Shown piece by piece: positions 27,947 through 36,619 of a stretch of DNA of 64,000 nt. Each line of letters begins with the position of its first letter. Position 1 is the first letter of the stretch. The notes under the pieces are model-generated. The model had not been told where the DNA came from. It worked only from the letters and a program-made list of their open reading frames with translations, and did no database searches. The stretch spans positions 1,054,001-1,118,000 of the forward strand of contig NZ_AP025484.1 in NCBI RefSeq assembly GCF_024347455.1, in the 5' to 3' direction. This DNA is from Vibrio echinoideorum. GTDB taxonomy: Bacteria > Pseudomonadota > Gammaproteobacteria > Enterobacterales > Vibrionaceae. The translations under genes were made by a program, and so were the position numbers.

Positions 27947-28960
27947 ATGACTCAAGTTAGAACAAAACTTGCCAACCTGTGGCACACCAAGTACCCCATA
28001 ATGAGGCATCATCCACTTTCCTTGTTTATTATGAAGCTTGGCTATCTATCTATTACTGTCACTCTGCTCATCTGGGCGAGCTTTTTCCTTTCTCTTAAAG
28101 GCGGCGCAAATTCAGACTTAACACCTGCAGACATAGCACTGACTCGATTCCTCATCCCTGCATTGGTGCTATTACCTTTGGTGTGGAAAGCACGCAGCAC
28201 GATCGCTGCTGTCCCGAATCGATACTTGGCCGGTATGTTTGTGGGGTGTGGGTTGCCTTATTTACTCGTTGCTGGGACAGCCATGCAGTTTGTTCCGGTA
28301 TCACATGGCAGTGCTTTGGTTCCGGGAACGCTTCCTCTGTTCGTAACAGGAATCGCGGTACTCCTTTTTAAACAACCGCTTAGCCGACACCGTGTCGTTG
28401 GTTTAGGTCTTGTTTTACTCGGGATATTGTTGTTTCTAGGAAATAGCTTAAGCAGCTTCAACTTTGAATACACCAAAGGTCACTTGTTGTTTTTGTGTGG
28501 CAGCTTAATGTGGGCAACTTTTACCATCTCAGCACGTGTTGCCAATCTTAATGCGCTTGTGAGTGCGAGTTTCATTTCATTTTGTTCCACTTTGCTGTTG
28601 CTGGTTCTTATCCTTACAGGAACCCTCCCTAGCCATTTAATGAGCACACCAATTGCTCAATGGCCAGTCACAGAGCTTGCCGTGCATTCAGCGGTGCAAG
28701 GCGTCGGCGCAGGCCTAATAGCGGCATTCACTTATCTCTATGCTGTTAATACATTAGGGGCAGAGCGCTCAGCCGCTTTTGGCAGTGCAACACCCGCCGT
28801 TGCAACGTTGTTGGCGATCCCACTGTTCAACGAGATTCCGGATACGATGACTTGGTTAGCGCTTGGTTCCATATGTATCGGCAGCTTGGTCGCGAGCAAC
28901 ATTTTCATGAGAAACGACCAGTCTATGCAGTATCAACCGCCAAGCCATAGCAAAGCCTGA
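27947..28960 (+). CDS. EamA-type (DMT superfamily) transporter
   Basis: Inner-membrane drug/metabolite transporter with about ten TM helices in two EamA repeats (about 30-160 and 180-315). Exporters of this family carry amino acids or other small metabolites; the substrate is unknown. The start is uncertain: ATG 27947 gives a 28-residue extension before the first TM, ATG 28031 (MKLGYLSITVT) gives the more usual N-terminus, and neither has a good Shine-Dalgarno. The divergent Lrp-type regulator suggests amino-acid-linked control. Confidence 0.82.
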   Translation: MTQVRTKLANLWHTKYPIMRHHPLSLFIMKLGYLSITVTLLIWASFFLSLKGGANSDLTPADIALTRFLIPALVLLPLVWKARSTIAAVPNRYLAGMFVGCGLPYLLVAGTAMQFVPVSHGSALVPGTLPLFVTGIAVLLFKQPLSRHRVVGLGLVLLGILLFLGNSLSSFNFEYTKGHLLFLCGSLMWATFTISARVANLNALVSASFISFCSTLLLLVLILTGTLPSHLMSTPIAQWPVTELAVHSAVQGVGAGLIAAFTYLYAVNTLGAERSAAFGSATPAVATLLAIPLFNEIPDTMTWLALGSICIGSLVASNIFMRNDQSMQYQPPSHSKA

Positions 28961-29020
28961 TACTGCGTTCCAACCTAAATACAGTTCCCCTAAACATCAA
29001 TTTTAGGGCTTGTAGTACAC

Positions 29021-29048
29021 AGATAAGCCTACAAACGTAGGCTTATCT
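29021..29048 (+). terminator. hairpin after the EamA transporter
   Basis: A perfect 12-bp stem AGATAAGCCTAC/GTAGGCTTATCT with an AAAC loop and only a broken T-tract (AAAATCTCCTTTTT). Confidence 0.65.
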
Positions 29049-29118
29049 AAAATCTCCTTTTTCTGAGCCCGCTTCTCCATTAAACTGTCCGACCTTTTTG
29101 CAGATCCAAGAGAACACC

Positions 29119-29583
29119 ATGCAACGCGATTACACTTTAACTTGCTTAAACAACATGCCTCGTGAAGAACTAGAAGAATTTAGTTTAAGAATGATTCATC
29201 GCCTTGTCCCTGAAGATGCAATGACGGAACTGTTTACGTTCGAGCAGGAAGAAGTGACCAATGAAGAGCGTATGCAATCAGCGAAGTTTGATGCGATGCT
29301 TCGAATGACTGCAATCGCGCTGAGTGAAGTGAATCTTGCGTTTAGTGAGTCGGATAACTCGCAACAAAACATCGAGCGTATGACTCGCCTATTGCTTTGG
29401 CACTTCTATGCAATGTCGTTCAACCTTGAGCAAGCGATCAGCCTTGAAACTCACTGTGACAAAGTCGAGAAAATTTTGTTGAAAGCACCGACAGAAGCAT
29501 TTGGTTGGGTAAAAGAACTAACAGAGTTGCTGCACTTCTATGCTGAAGTAAATGAAGGCAACGAAGACAAAAAAGACGCATAA
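29119..29583 (+). CDS. hypothetical helical protein, 154 aa
   Basis: Unrecognised all-helical, acidic, Met-rich cytoplasmic protein. ATG 29119 follows AGAGA at a good distance; the in-frame ATG 29098 is less likely. It stands alone, between the EamA transporter and the convergent two-component operon, with a hairpin after it. Confidence 0.6.
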   Translation: MQRDYTLTCLNNMPREELEEFSLRMIHRLVPEDAMTELFTFEQEEVTNEERMQSAKFDAMLRMTAIALSEVNLAFSESDNSQQNIERMTRLLLWHFYAMSFNLEQAISLETHCDKVEKILLKAPTEAFGWVKELTELLHFYAEVNEGNEDKKDA

Positions 29584-29634
29584 AGTCCCTTCAACTTAAA
29601 AGCATCTCAACTTCTCAACTTAAAAGCTGCTCAA

Positions 29635-29664
29635 CGAGTTGTTCGTTACTCAAGGAACAACTCG
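29635..29664. terminator. inverted repeat between convergent genes
   Basis: A perfect 10-bp stem CGAGTTGTTC/GAACAACTCG with a 10-base loop, lying between the 154-aa gene and the histidine kinase gene. No T-tract; two CTCAACTTAAAAGC-like direct repeats precede it. Confidence 0.45.
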
Positions 29665-29735
29665 CCTATCCCCTAGAACGGTGGTAAGTAGAACGATATC
29701 GAAAGAAAATAGAACTAAACCGAAGGCAGTCAGGG

Positions 29736-31109
29736 CTATACCGAAGGCAAATAGAAACTTTGTTGAAATGAGTTCTCTGCCTTTGTTGTTTCTAACACGC
29801 TGTGATGCAACATCAGTATCGACTGAGCGATTTTAGTCCCAATACCCAGCGATCCATTGGGTGCTTCCAACTCGATCTCATTGTGTATAACCACTTTCAC
29901 CCGTTTTGAATCAGCTTCTAGACCAACATTCATCGATACCACCGTTCCACTTGGACTATGCCTCAATGCATTATCTAACAGATTCAAGATCAATCTCTCA
30001 AGCAGAACACTGTCACCTAGAGCCTTAATCCCATCTGGTATTTCGATATTGATCTGAACATTTTTCTGCAAGTATTGGCTTTGTATCGTCTCTAAGCACT
30101 CTCCCATCAACACATTGATATCAATCGAAGCATACTGATAGCTCGGCACAGGGTTATCATTTTTGGCGCTATCGAGTAGTGAATGGAGCTGTTCAGACAA
30201 CTTGTTACCATTACGGTAAGCAACGTCGATCAACGGATCCGATTGCGGATTTTGAATCTTCCACGTTTCTAAATAACCAAGCACACTGGAAAGCGGCGTT
30301 TTCAAATCGTGACTGACCTGTAATAAGCTTTGTCTACGATGCGAGGATTGGTATTCAAGCTGCAAGAATTGTTGTTGAATGTGTTTCGCCATCAATTGAT
30401 AAGAACGTGCGATGGGCACTAATTCTGGTACTTGGTGTGTGAAATTAGGTTCTAACCTAAAGTCTTGTTCAGCTTGTTGTTGCAATTTATTGGTTACCGC
30501 CTCTATTGGGTTCAACAAGCTGCGTTTCACTAACAGATACGCACCAATCGCAAAGCCCAAGATAGAAACCAGCACAAGCCCTGCTAGCGCGATATATGGC
30601 GTATCAACCTGAGAGTTGGTGATTACAGTATGGCGATTACTGCCAATCACCACATACAAATACCCCACGGTTGAACCTAACTCTTCAATCGCTGCTACAG
30701 AAAATACTTTAGCAGAGCCTGAATTGATCGGGTCTTCGCCCAAAATGGGATATGGCTCGTCGTTTAAAAACTGTTGAATAGGCGCTAAATCGATTTGGCT
30801 CGATAATTGGGTACCTTCAGGCGCCGCATGTGTAGTGATATTGCCCTGACTATCAAGAAAATAGATGTCGAAATCAGGTCCTATCAACATCAATGTATGG
30901 AATATAGATTTGAGTGCTTTGGGGTTGTAGTCGGTACCAATCATGAGAGGATTATCATCACGCATATGAACGGCCAGATCTTTATGTAAGCTCTGCTTGG
31001 TTCTTTGTTCTATGGTCTCTTTTTGCCAATGATAAGTGTAGGCGATGACCACACTCACCAACAGAAACCACAAACTTGTGAACAATACTAAACGCGATTT
31101 AAAACTCAT
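29736..31109 (-). CDS. sensor histidine kinase of the spondin cluster
   Basis: Inner-membrane kinase of 457 residues. TM1 (about 5-25) and TM2 (about 175-195) flank a periplasmic sensor domain. Next come a HAMP segment, HisKA with the phospho-His in QVSHDLKTPLSSVLGYLE, and a HATPase domain with the N-box LILNLLDNALRHS. The final G-box (NGSLGIGTKIAQSIL) is short. I start it at ATG 31109, after GGAGAGAAC; the longer frame to 31169 would almost reach the regulator's stop. It is the last gene of a line of two spondin-domain genes, a regulator and this kinase. The signal is unknown. Confidence 0.85.
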   Translation of the reverse strand: MSFKSRLVLFTSLWFLLVSVVIAYTYHWQKETIEQRTKQSLHKDLAVHMRDDNPLMIGTDYNPKALKSIFHTLMLIGPDFDIYFLDSQGNITTHAAPEGTQLSSQIDLAPIQQFLNDEPYPILGEDPINSGSAKVFSVAAIEELGSTVGYLYVVIGSNRHTVITNSQVDTPYIALAGLVLVSILGFAIGAYLLVKRSLLNPIEAVTNKLQQQAEQDFRLEPNFTHQVPELVPIARSYQLMAKHIQQQFLQLEYQSSHRRQSLLQVSHDLKTPLSSVLGYLETWKIQNPQSDPLIDVAYRNGNKLSEQLHSLLDSAKNDNPVPSYQYASIDINVLMGECLETIQSQYLQKNVQINIEIPDGIKALGDSVLLERLILNLLDNALRHSPSGTVVSMNVGLEADSKRVKVVIHNEIELEAPNGSLGIGTKIAQSILMLHHSVLETTKAENSFQQSFYLPSV

Positions 31110-31175
31110 GTTCTCTCCTCTATGGCTCGTAGGTCTTACTGGCTTTTTAATAAGCTTAGAAAGCGACACATAGAC

Positions 31176-31907
31176 CTATACTTTCGATTCAAACTTGTAC
31201 CCAACACCCCAAACGGTTTTAATGAAATCGTCATCGCTATTGGGCATGGCAAGCTTGGTTCTTAGACGGTTTACCGTACTACACACAGTGTGGTGGTAGC
31301 CAGAGTGATGAGTATTCCAAACATGATCGAGCAACTCGTCTTTGCTATACACACGCCCCGGGCGCGTGGCTAAAAAGTGAAGTAAGGTAAATTCTGTTGC
31401 AGTCAACGGGACATCTTGGTTGTTAAGTGAAACCTGATGGCGCTCAGGTTGGATGGTGAGCCCACCAAAACTCATAATCGATTCTATTGTTGAGGTAGAC
31501 TGGCCGGTTGATTCAACATGGTTTAGACGGCGTAGTACGTTCCTCACGCGAGCTTGAAACTCCAGCACGCTAAATGGTTTAGTGATGTAATCATCGACAC
31601 CAGCTTCTAAACCCGACACCTTGTCTAGCTCAGCATCTCTTGCCGTTAGCATCAATACAGGTGTCCAGTCTTCTTGCTGACGTAACATTCGACAAAAATC
31701 GAGCCCATCTCCATCAGGCAAGCCTCGGTCAAGTACAACCAAATCAAACTGATCATTACTGTACAACGCGTTAGCTTTATCAATTGAGTTGGTTCTTGTT
31801 ACATCATGACCTTGGAACTTGAGATGCATTTGCACCAGTTCTGCCAAGTCATCATCGTTTTCGACCAACAATATGTTTACCATCAAATTTACCGCAGCAC
31901 TATTCAT
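31176..31907 (-). CDS. OmpR-family response regulator of the spondin cluster
   Basis: DNA-binding regulator of about 243 residues: receiver domain (phospho-Asp in LVVLDRGLPDGDG, Lys in DDYITKPF) and a PhoB/OmpR winged helix (VPLTATEFTLLHFL, VWGVGYKFE). It lies directly upstream of its kinase. The start may be ATG 31907 (AGGGATC before it) or ATG 31883, which begins MVNILLVEND, the usual N-terminus; the two differ by 8 residues. It probably regulates the spondin genes 89 bp upstream, by position. Confidence 0.87.
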   Translation of the reverse strand: MNSAAVNLMVNILLVENDDDLAELVQMHLKFQGHDVTRTNSIDKANALYSNDQFDLVVLDRGLPDGDGLDFCRMLRQQEDWTPVLMLTARDAELDKVSGLEAGVDDYITKPFSVLEFQARVRNVLRRLNHVESTGQSTSTIESIMSFGGLTIQPERHQVSLNNQDVPLTATEFTLLHFLATRPGRVYSKDELLDHVWNTHHSGYHHTVCSTVNRLRTKLAMPNSDDDFIKTVWGVGYKFESKV

Positions 31908-31996
31908 GATCCCTGCTCTATTCGGAGTCCGCCTACCTAAGATTGACCGGAACAGAGCAGGAATTCTTTCATTACAGCTTTAACTCAGTTAATCAG

Positions 31997-32677
31997 CTAC
32001 TCAGTTCGAGTAATAGTGATTCTTGCGCCTGGGTTAAGGAAGCGATGGTTACCACTTAATGCCGACGTCGTCAGGCCATCATCTTGGCTTATTACGCCTG
32101 CATGGAAGCTCACTACGTCAGTGTCATTTCTTGTAGTGTTAAAGCCTTCACCACCACCGGCAGGCCCCGGAATAGTCGCAGCAAGCTCGTCGTTCAGCTC
32201 AGTCCCCGAATCCCAAACATTCATGTTCATGACGAAGGTATCACCCACGGCTAATGACTTGAGCGACAAACCGGATTCACCAACAAACGCATCATTAGTG
32301 TTCACCAACATTGAAGCGACGGAGAGGTAGTCTTCTTGGTTAGGATCGACACGGATTGAAACAGTGTCGCTTTCACCTGAAAGAATCAAACCATTGCCAG
32401 AGATGCCTTGATAAACATTGGCATCACTGTCGCTTAGTGCCAGCAATTGAGCATTGCTGCCACCTTCCGCTAAGTATTCAAGATCGACCGAGGCACTTTG
32501 CCCGATTTCAAACAGATTGAAGCTGTTATTGTGAGTCAATACCGCGAGTGGCGACATAGGTTGGTTAGGCGTTAGGTTAATCACGCTCACATCGTATCGA
32601 TAGTAATCGTCGTCATCGTCAGGACAACCCGCTAATACGGCGACAGATGCAGCGATAAACAAAATTCTAGCTTTCAT
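31997..32677 (-). CDS. spondin-domain lipoprotein
   Basis: Predicted outer-membrane lipoprotein of 226 residues: signal with lipobox LAGC (Cys18), an Asp-run (PDDDDDYY), then one Spondin_N-type domain. Shared motifs with its upstream paralogue include NTNDAFVG, DSGTELNDELA and HRFLNPGARITI. Spondin_N folds as a beta-sandwich with a metal/calcium site in animals; the conserved Asp/Asn positions fit that. Bacterial members are little studied. It is 9 bp downstream of the paralogue and therefore co-transcribed. Confidence 0.78.
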   Translation of the reverse strand: MKARILFIAASVAVLAGCPDDDDDYYRYDVSVINLTPNQPMSPLAVLTHNNSFNLFEIGQSASVDLEYLAEGGSNAQLLALSDSDANVYQGISGNGLILSGESDTVSIRVDPNQEDYLSVASMLVNTNDAFVGESGLSLKSLAVGDTFVMNMNVWDSGTELNDELAATIPGPAGGGEGFNTTRNDTDVVSFHAGVISQDDGLTTSALSGNHRFLNPGARITITRTE

Positions 32678-32686
32678 ACATCCCCC

Positions 32687-33370
32687 TTACTTCACAACAA
32701 TAGTGATGGTTGCAACAGGGTTTAACCAACGATGGCTGCCGCTATCGAGGTCACTGATTCCGCCCGCAACATCACTATCACCAATGTTACCCGGATGAAT
32801 ATGAACTTTGGCGTTAGACACCGCGGTTTCTACTCCCGTACCACCAGCACCAAAGGTGATGAATGGAGGGTTAGGCATACTGCCTGCCAGTTCATCATTT
32901 GCTTCAGTACCCGCGTCATAACCGTTGAGCGTCGCTTTGTAGGTGCCAGCTTGGGTTGGGATCTTCCAGCTGTCTAAACCCACAAAACCATCATTAGTCG
33001 GTAATAGCATTGCGCCTAGCGACAGGTAAGCTAAGTTGCCAGTATCAATATCGAATGTCGTTGCAACACCTGGATCAAGAATACCTGTCGCAGGGTCCTC
33101 TACCACTACACCACCCGCATTAGCAATTAAGCTAGATAGGCCTGAAATAGCGCCGCCTTCTGCCATAGCTTCTAATTCCGCAGAAGCGGCTTCACCCGTT
33201 CGAAACATATATAAGCTTGAATCGTGGGCTGCTGCCAAGATAGGCGTAAAGTAGATCCCTTTCGTTGCGTTGGTGACCGTTACCTCAAGCTCTGCAGCCT
33301 GAACCTGAGCCGTTCCGAAGGCCAACATAGCTGAGCTGATCACTAAGCTGATTTGAGTACGTTTATTCAT
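32687..33370 (-). CDS. secreted spondin-domain protein
   Basis: Predicted secreted protein of 227 residues: cleavable signal MNKRTQISLVISSAMLAFGTAQVQA (no lipobox), then one Spondin_N-type domain. Motifs PTNDGFVGLD, DAGTEANDELA and HRWLNPVATITI recur in the next gene, so the pair arose by duplication, one copy soluble and one lipid-anchored. First gene of the apparent operon spondin-spondin lipoprotein-regulator-kinase. Role unknown; surface or matrix binding is a guess from the animal family. Confidence 0.78.
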   Translation of the reverse strand: MNKRTQISLVISSAMLAFGTAQVQAAELEVTVTNATKGIYFTPILAAAHDSSLYMFRTGEAASAELEAMAEGGAISGLSSLIANAGGVVVEDPATGILDPGVATTFDIDTGNLAYLSLGAMLLPTNDGFVGLDSWKIPTQAGTYKATLNGYDAGTEANDELAGSMPNPPFITFGAGGTGVETAVSNAKVHIHPGNIGDSDVAGGISDLDSGSHRWLNPVATITIVVK

Positions 33371-33743
33371 TTTGATTCCATCCTTTATCGAGTCCTATCG
33401 TTGCCAGAAAAACGAATAACAACGATATACTCGTTACATCTTCCAGCCACGAACTGTGGTGTTGTTAACTCTAAGAATGGCGATCAAATCTATCAGCAAC
33501 TTCCTTGAATTCTCATAAAAGTCTCACAAATTTATTATTACCCAGAAAATTAGGCATAAGAAGCTGATATTTAAATAGAACTCTCATTCTAGAAGAGAGA
33601 GGTATAGAAGAATTCATGGATGAATAATAGCGCTGACCAAACGTAAAAAGGCCCAATCGATATATCGACTGGGCCTTTCATCTGATGGGCAAAGTTATCT
33701 CAGGAAAGCTCTATTCGCCTTCAACTGAGCTAACACCACCTAC
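33371..33743. other. 373-bp gap upstream of the spondin operon
   Basis: Contains the presumed spondin promoter region (minus strand, with a TATATC-like -10 near 33430) and the yggL terminator at 33647-33678. No gene is seen. Confidence 0.4.
33647..33678 (-). terminator. terminator after the YggL-like gene
   Basis: Stem AAAGGCCCA+TCGA / TCGA+TGGGCCTTT with one internal mismatch. Read on the minus strand it is followed by TTTTTACG, 66 bp past the gene. Confidence 0.8.
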
Positions 33744-34085
33744 TTAGAATGCGTAGTTTGCGTCAACAAGTTCGCTTACTTCAACTTTGCTTACTTCTGT
33801 GCGAGCTTCAAGCCATTGTGCAACTTGCAGTTGCTCAGCTTCTGTCACTGAACGGTAGCGCTCAATAGAACATAAGAAACCTTCGAATAACTCTAAACCA
33901 CCGCCACCAAAGCACAGGCCGATGTTGTCGATAAAATCGATAAATTCATCGATGAACACATCGTATTGGTCAAAATCAGCAATCGAAGTCGTGCAGCTTA
34001 CTTCAAAACCTAGAATAGCGAATTCACCTAGGTATAACTTCTTGCGTAGGCGGCGGTTTTTGTTTTCGATTTTATCTAATTTCAT
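33744..34085 (-). CDS. yggL: YggL-family 50S ribosomal subunit-associated protein
   Basis: Small cytoplasmic protein of 113 residues of the YggL/DUF469 family. The opening KNRRLRKKLYLGEFAILGFEVSC and the ending QWLEARTEVSKVEVSELVDANY follow E. coli YggL closely in pattern. E. coli YggL associates with 50S subunits. ATG 34085 follows GAGAGA; the longer frame to 34115 lacks a Shine-Dalgarno. Vibrios usually carry another yggL near mutY, so this may be a second copy. Confidence 0.75.
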   Translation of the reverse strand: MKLDKIENKNRRLRKKLYLGEFAILGFEVSCTTSIADFDQYDVFIDEFIDFIDNIGLCFGGGGLELFEGFLCSIERYRSVTEAEQLQVAQWLEARTEVSKVEVSELVDANYAF

Positions 34086-34220
34086 AACTGTCTCTCTTTT
34101 CGTTTGATAAAGCATTTATACACAGTTCCTTGCTGATCCCCAAGAGTTTTGTATTACACGAGACGCTTAATGGCAAAAGTCGTGCTACAGAAACAAAACC
34201 TTAATCAAAACCATAACAAT

Positions 34221-34238
34221 CTGTCACTTAACTGCTTC
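34221..34238 (+). promoter_or_regulatory. candidate Pho box upstream of phoX
   Basis: CTGTCACTTAACTGCTTC agrees with about 14 of 18 positions of the PhoB box (two CTGTCAY heptamers 11 bp apart), the first heptamer being perfect. It ends about 100 bp before the phoX start. PhoB control of phoX is known in other bacteria. Confidence 0.45.
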
Positions 34239-34339
34239 ACGATTAGTCACACATTGACCCAGGTTATTAACTTATTCGCTGATAGCCGGGTTACTCATGA
34301 ACAACTAATAATAAATACAGCCAACAGGAAGCAGTAACA

Positions 34340-36376
34340 ATGAGCAAGGAAACATTTAATAGCACTCGTTTCAACAAGAGCAAAAACAAACCCTTCGACG
34401 AAGTCCTAGACGCGAACCTTTCAAGAAGAAATGTATTGAAAGGCGGTTTAGGCATCAGTGCTATGACGGCCTTTGGTGCATTTGGGCTTTCTGGGTGCAA
34501 CTCTTCTAGCCCAAACACTTCTGTAGGTAATGGTTCTGGCGTCTCAAATGCAGTACTGAATTTCGATTCGATCCCAGGCTCACTTACCGACGCAGTTTCC
34601 GTTCCACAAGGGTATGTTGCACAAGTTTTAGTTCCATGGGGAACGCCTCTAAACGCGCAAGGCAGTTCATGGAAGGACGACGGAAGTAATACAAGTACAG
34701 ATCAACTCAACGCGCTTGGTATGCACCACGACGGCATGCACTTTTTCTCGTTAAACGACAGCGATACTGATGGCTTGCTGTGTATTAACCATGAGTATAT
34801 AGACACTTCAGCACTGCACCCAAGTGGCCCAACGATTGTGGGTGGTGTTCGTACTATCACCGATGAAGTTCGTAAAGAAATTAACGCGCATGGTGTATCT
34901 GTCGTTCGAATTCAACTTGAAGACAATATGTGGAAGCTGGTCGATACTGATCCACTCAACCGCCGTTATACTGGTGCAACCGTAATGGATCTCTCAGGTC
35001 CTGTTGCGAACACGGAACTAACAGTAACGCGCTTCTCACAAGATGGCAGCCAAGCACGCGGTACATTAAACAATTGCGGTAACGGCTTTACTCCTTGGGG
35101 CACTTATCTAACGTGTGAAGAAAACTGGCCGGGGTACTTTGTGAATACTGGCGTTCGTACTGAAGAACAAGACCGTATTGGCATCGATGATAAAAACACA
35201 CGTTACTTATGGGAAACTTTGGCAGGTAATGCAGAAGAACGTTTGGATGAATTTACTCGCTTTAACGTAGAGCCTACGGGCACAAGCTCAATCGACGATT
35301 ACCGCAACGAAGCAAATGGTCACGGTTATATTGTTGAAATTGACCCATATACGCAAAATTCTCGTGCCAAAAAGCGTACTGCCCTAGGTCGTTTCCGTCA
35401 TGAAGGTTGTACGTTTGGTCAGCTTAAAGTGGGGCAACCAGTAGTATTCTACTCTGGTCACGATTCTCGCTTTGAGTACTTATATAAGTTTGAATCAACA
35501 GCTAACTGGAACCCAGCAGATGCAAATCCGTCAAACCGCTTGGCAACCGGTGATAAATACATGGATGAAGGTACGCTGTACGTGGCTCGCTTCAACGAAG
35601 ACAGCACTGGTACTTGGCTGCCGCTAACGTTAGAGAGTACAACTGCTTCTGGGGGTACGCTGGCGGACAACTTTAACTCGTTAGCAGAAATTATCCTAAA
35701 CACGGCAGGTGCAGCCGACCTTGTTGGAGCCACTCCAATGGATCGTCCGGAGTGGTGTACAGTAGACCCATACACTGGTTCTGTATATCTAACGCTAACC
35801 AACAACACTTCTCGCACAGATGAAACAAACGCAGCAAACCCACGTTTGAACAACAAATTTGGTCATGTGATTCGCTGGGATGAGGGGGAAGACGCAACAG
35901 ACTTTACTTGGGATATCTTTGTCTTCGGTTCGCCAGCCAATGGTGATGCGGACACGAACCGATCAAGCTTAACAGACATGAACCAATTCGCGAGCCCAGA
36001 CGGTTTGGCGTTTGATGCTCGTGGCATCTTATGGATTCAAACCGATAACGGTGCAGATGAAGTGACCGGCTACACCAATGATCAAATGCTAGCAGTAGTC
36101 CCATCAAAGCTAACGGATGAAAGTGGCACTCAAGAAGTCATTAGTGCCGAGAACCAAGCACAACTCAAGCGCTTCTTTGTTGGTCCTAACGGTTGTGAAG
36201 TAACAGGCTTTACCATCAGCCCAGACTACAAGTCATTGTTTGTAAACATTCAGCACCCAGGTAACTGGCCATACAGCGCAGACGCAGCGGAAGAGACTCC
36301 GCCAGGAATTTCAGTTCGCCCAAGAGCATCTACGGTTGTGATTCGTCGTGAAGACGGCGGTGAAATCGCGGTTTAA
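34340..36376 (+). CDS. phoX: PhoX-family alkaline phosphatase (DUF839)
   Basis: Exported phosphatase of 678 residues; PhoX enzymes hydrolyse phosphomonoesters with an Fe-Ca cofactor. The twin-arginine signal LSRRNVLKGGLGISAMTAFGAFGLSGC is visible, and its end LSGC (Cys53) also reads as a lipobox, so it may be a Tat-exported lipoprotein. Family motifs include GMHHDGMHFF, CINHEY, GRFRHEGCTFG and FASPDGLAFDARGILWIQTD. Full length. It stands alone with a terminator after it. Regulation by phosphate through PhoB is likely. Confidence 0.9.
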   Translation: MSKETFNSTRFNKSKNKPFDEVLDANLSRRNVLKGGLGISAMTAFGAFGLSGCNSSSPNTSVGNGSGVSNAVLNFDSIPGSLTDAVSVPQGYVAQVLVPWGTPLNAQGSSWKDDGSNTSTDQLNALGMHHDGMHFFSLNDSDTDGLLCINHEYIDTSALHPSGPTIVGGVRTITDEVRKEINAHGVSVVRIQLEDNMWKLVDTDPLNRRYTGATVMDLSGPVANTELTVTRFSQDGSQARGTLNNCGNGFTPWGTYLTCEENWPGYFVNTGVRTEEQDRIGIDDKNTRYLWETLAGNAEERLDEFTRFNVEPTGTSSIDDYRNEANGHGYIVEIDPYTQNSRAKKRTALGRFRHEGCTFGQLKVGQPVVFYSGHDSRFEYLYKFESTANWNPADANPSNRLATGDKYMDEGTLYVARFNEDSTGTWLPLTLESTTASGGTLADNFNSLAEIILNTAGAADLVGATPMDRPEWCTVDPYTGSVYLTLTNNTSRTDETNAANPRLNNKFGHVIRWDEGEDATDFTWDIFVFGSPANGDADTNRSSLTDMNQFASPDGLAFDARGILWIQTDNGADEVTGYTNDQMLAVVPSKLTDESGTQEVISAENQAQLKRFFVGPNGCEVTGFTISPDYKSLFVNIQHPGNWPYSADAAEETPPGISVRPRASTVVIRREDGGEIAV

Positions 36377-36444
36377 TAAGCAAATCTAGCTAAGATCAGC
36401 AACCTTACTGTTATCTAGTTTCTGTTCGCTAGCTAAGTAAAATC

Positions 36445-36483
36445 AAAAAGAGCGATAAGGCCAAATGCCCTATCGCTCTTTTT
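36445..36483 (+). terminator. phoX terminator
   Basis: A 13-bp stem AAAAAGAGCGATA/TATCGCTCTTTTT closes a GC-rich loop that can pair further. Confidence 0.9.
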
Positions 36484-36557
36484 AAATCCTATACGCTTTT
36501 TGATTCAACTAATGATCTGCGGCTTCGTAAACTGCTCTTCACCCCAACGTACCTTCC

Positions 36558-36582
36558 GTCATCCTCGAGAAGGAGGAATGAC
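36558..36582. repeat. short inverted repeat, possible dispersed intergenic element
   Basis: GTCATCCTC...GAGGAATGAC forms a 9-bp stem with one bulged base around GAGAAG, followed by an echo (GAGTCGAGGA). It sits between two converging genes and resembles the GTCATCC-type palindromes scattered in vibrio genomes. Confidence 0.45.
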
Positions 36583-36619
36583 TGAGTCGAGGAGCTGTAC
36601 TCGTTATCGCTAACCAGAA

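Noticed and set aside
29660..29735. Repeated CCGAAGGCA words between convergent genes as a CRISPR-like array
   Set aside because: Only two short copies with irregular spacing and no spacers of constant length.
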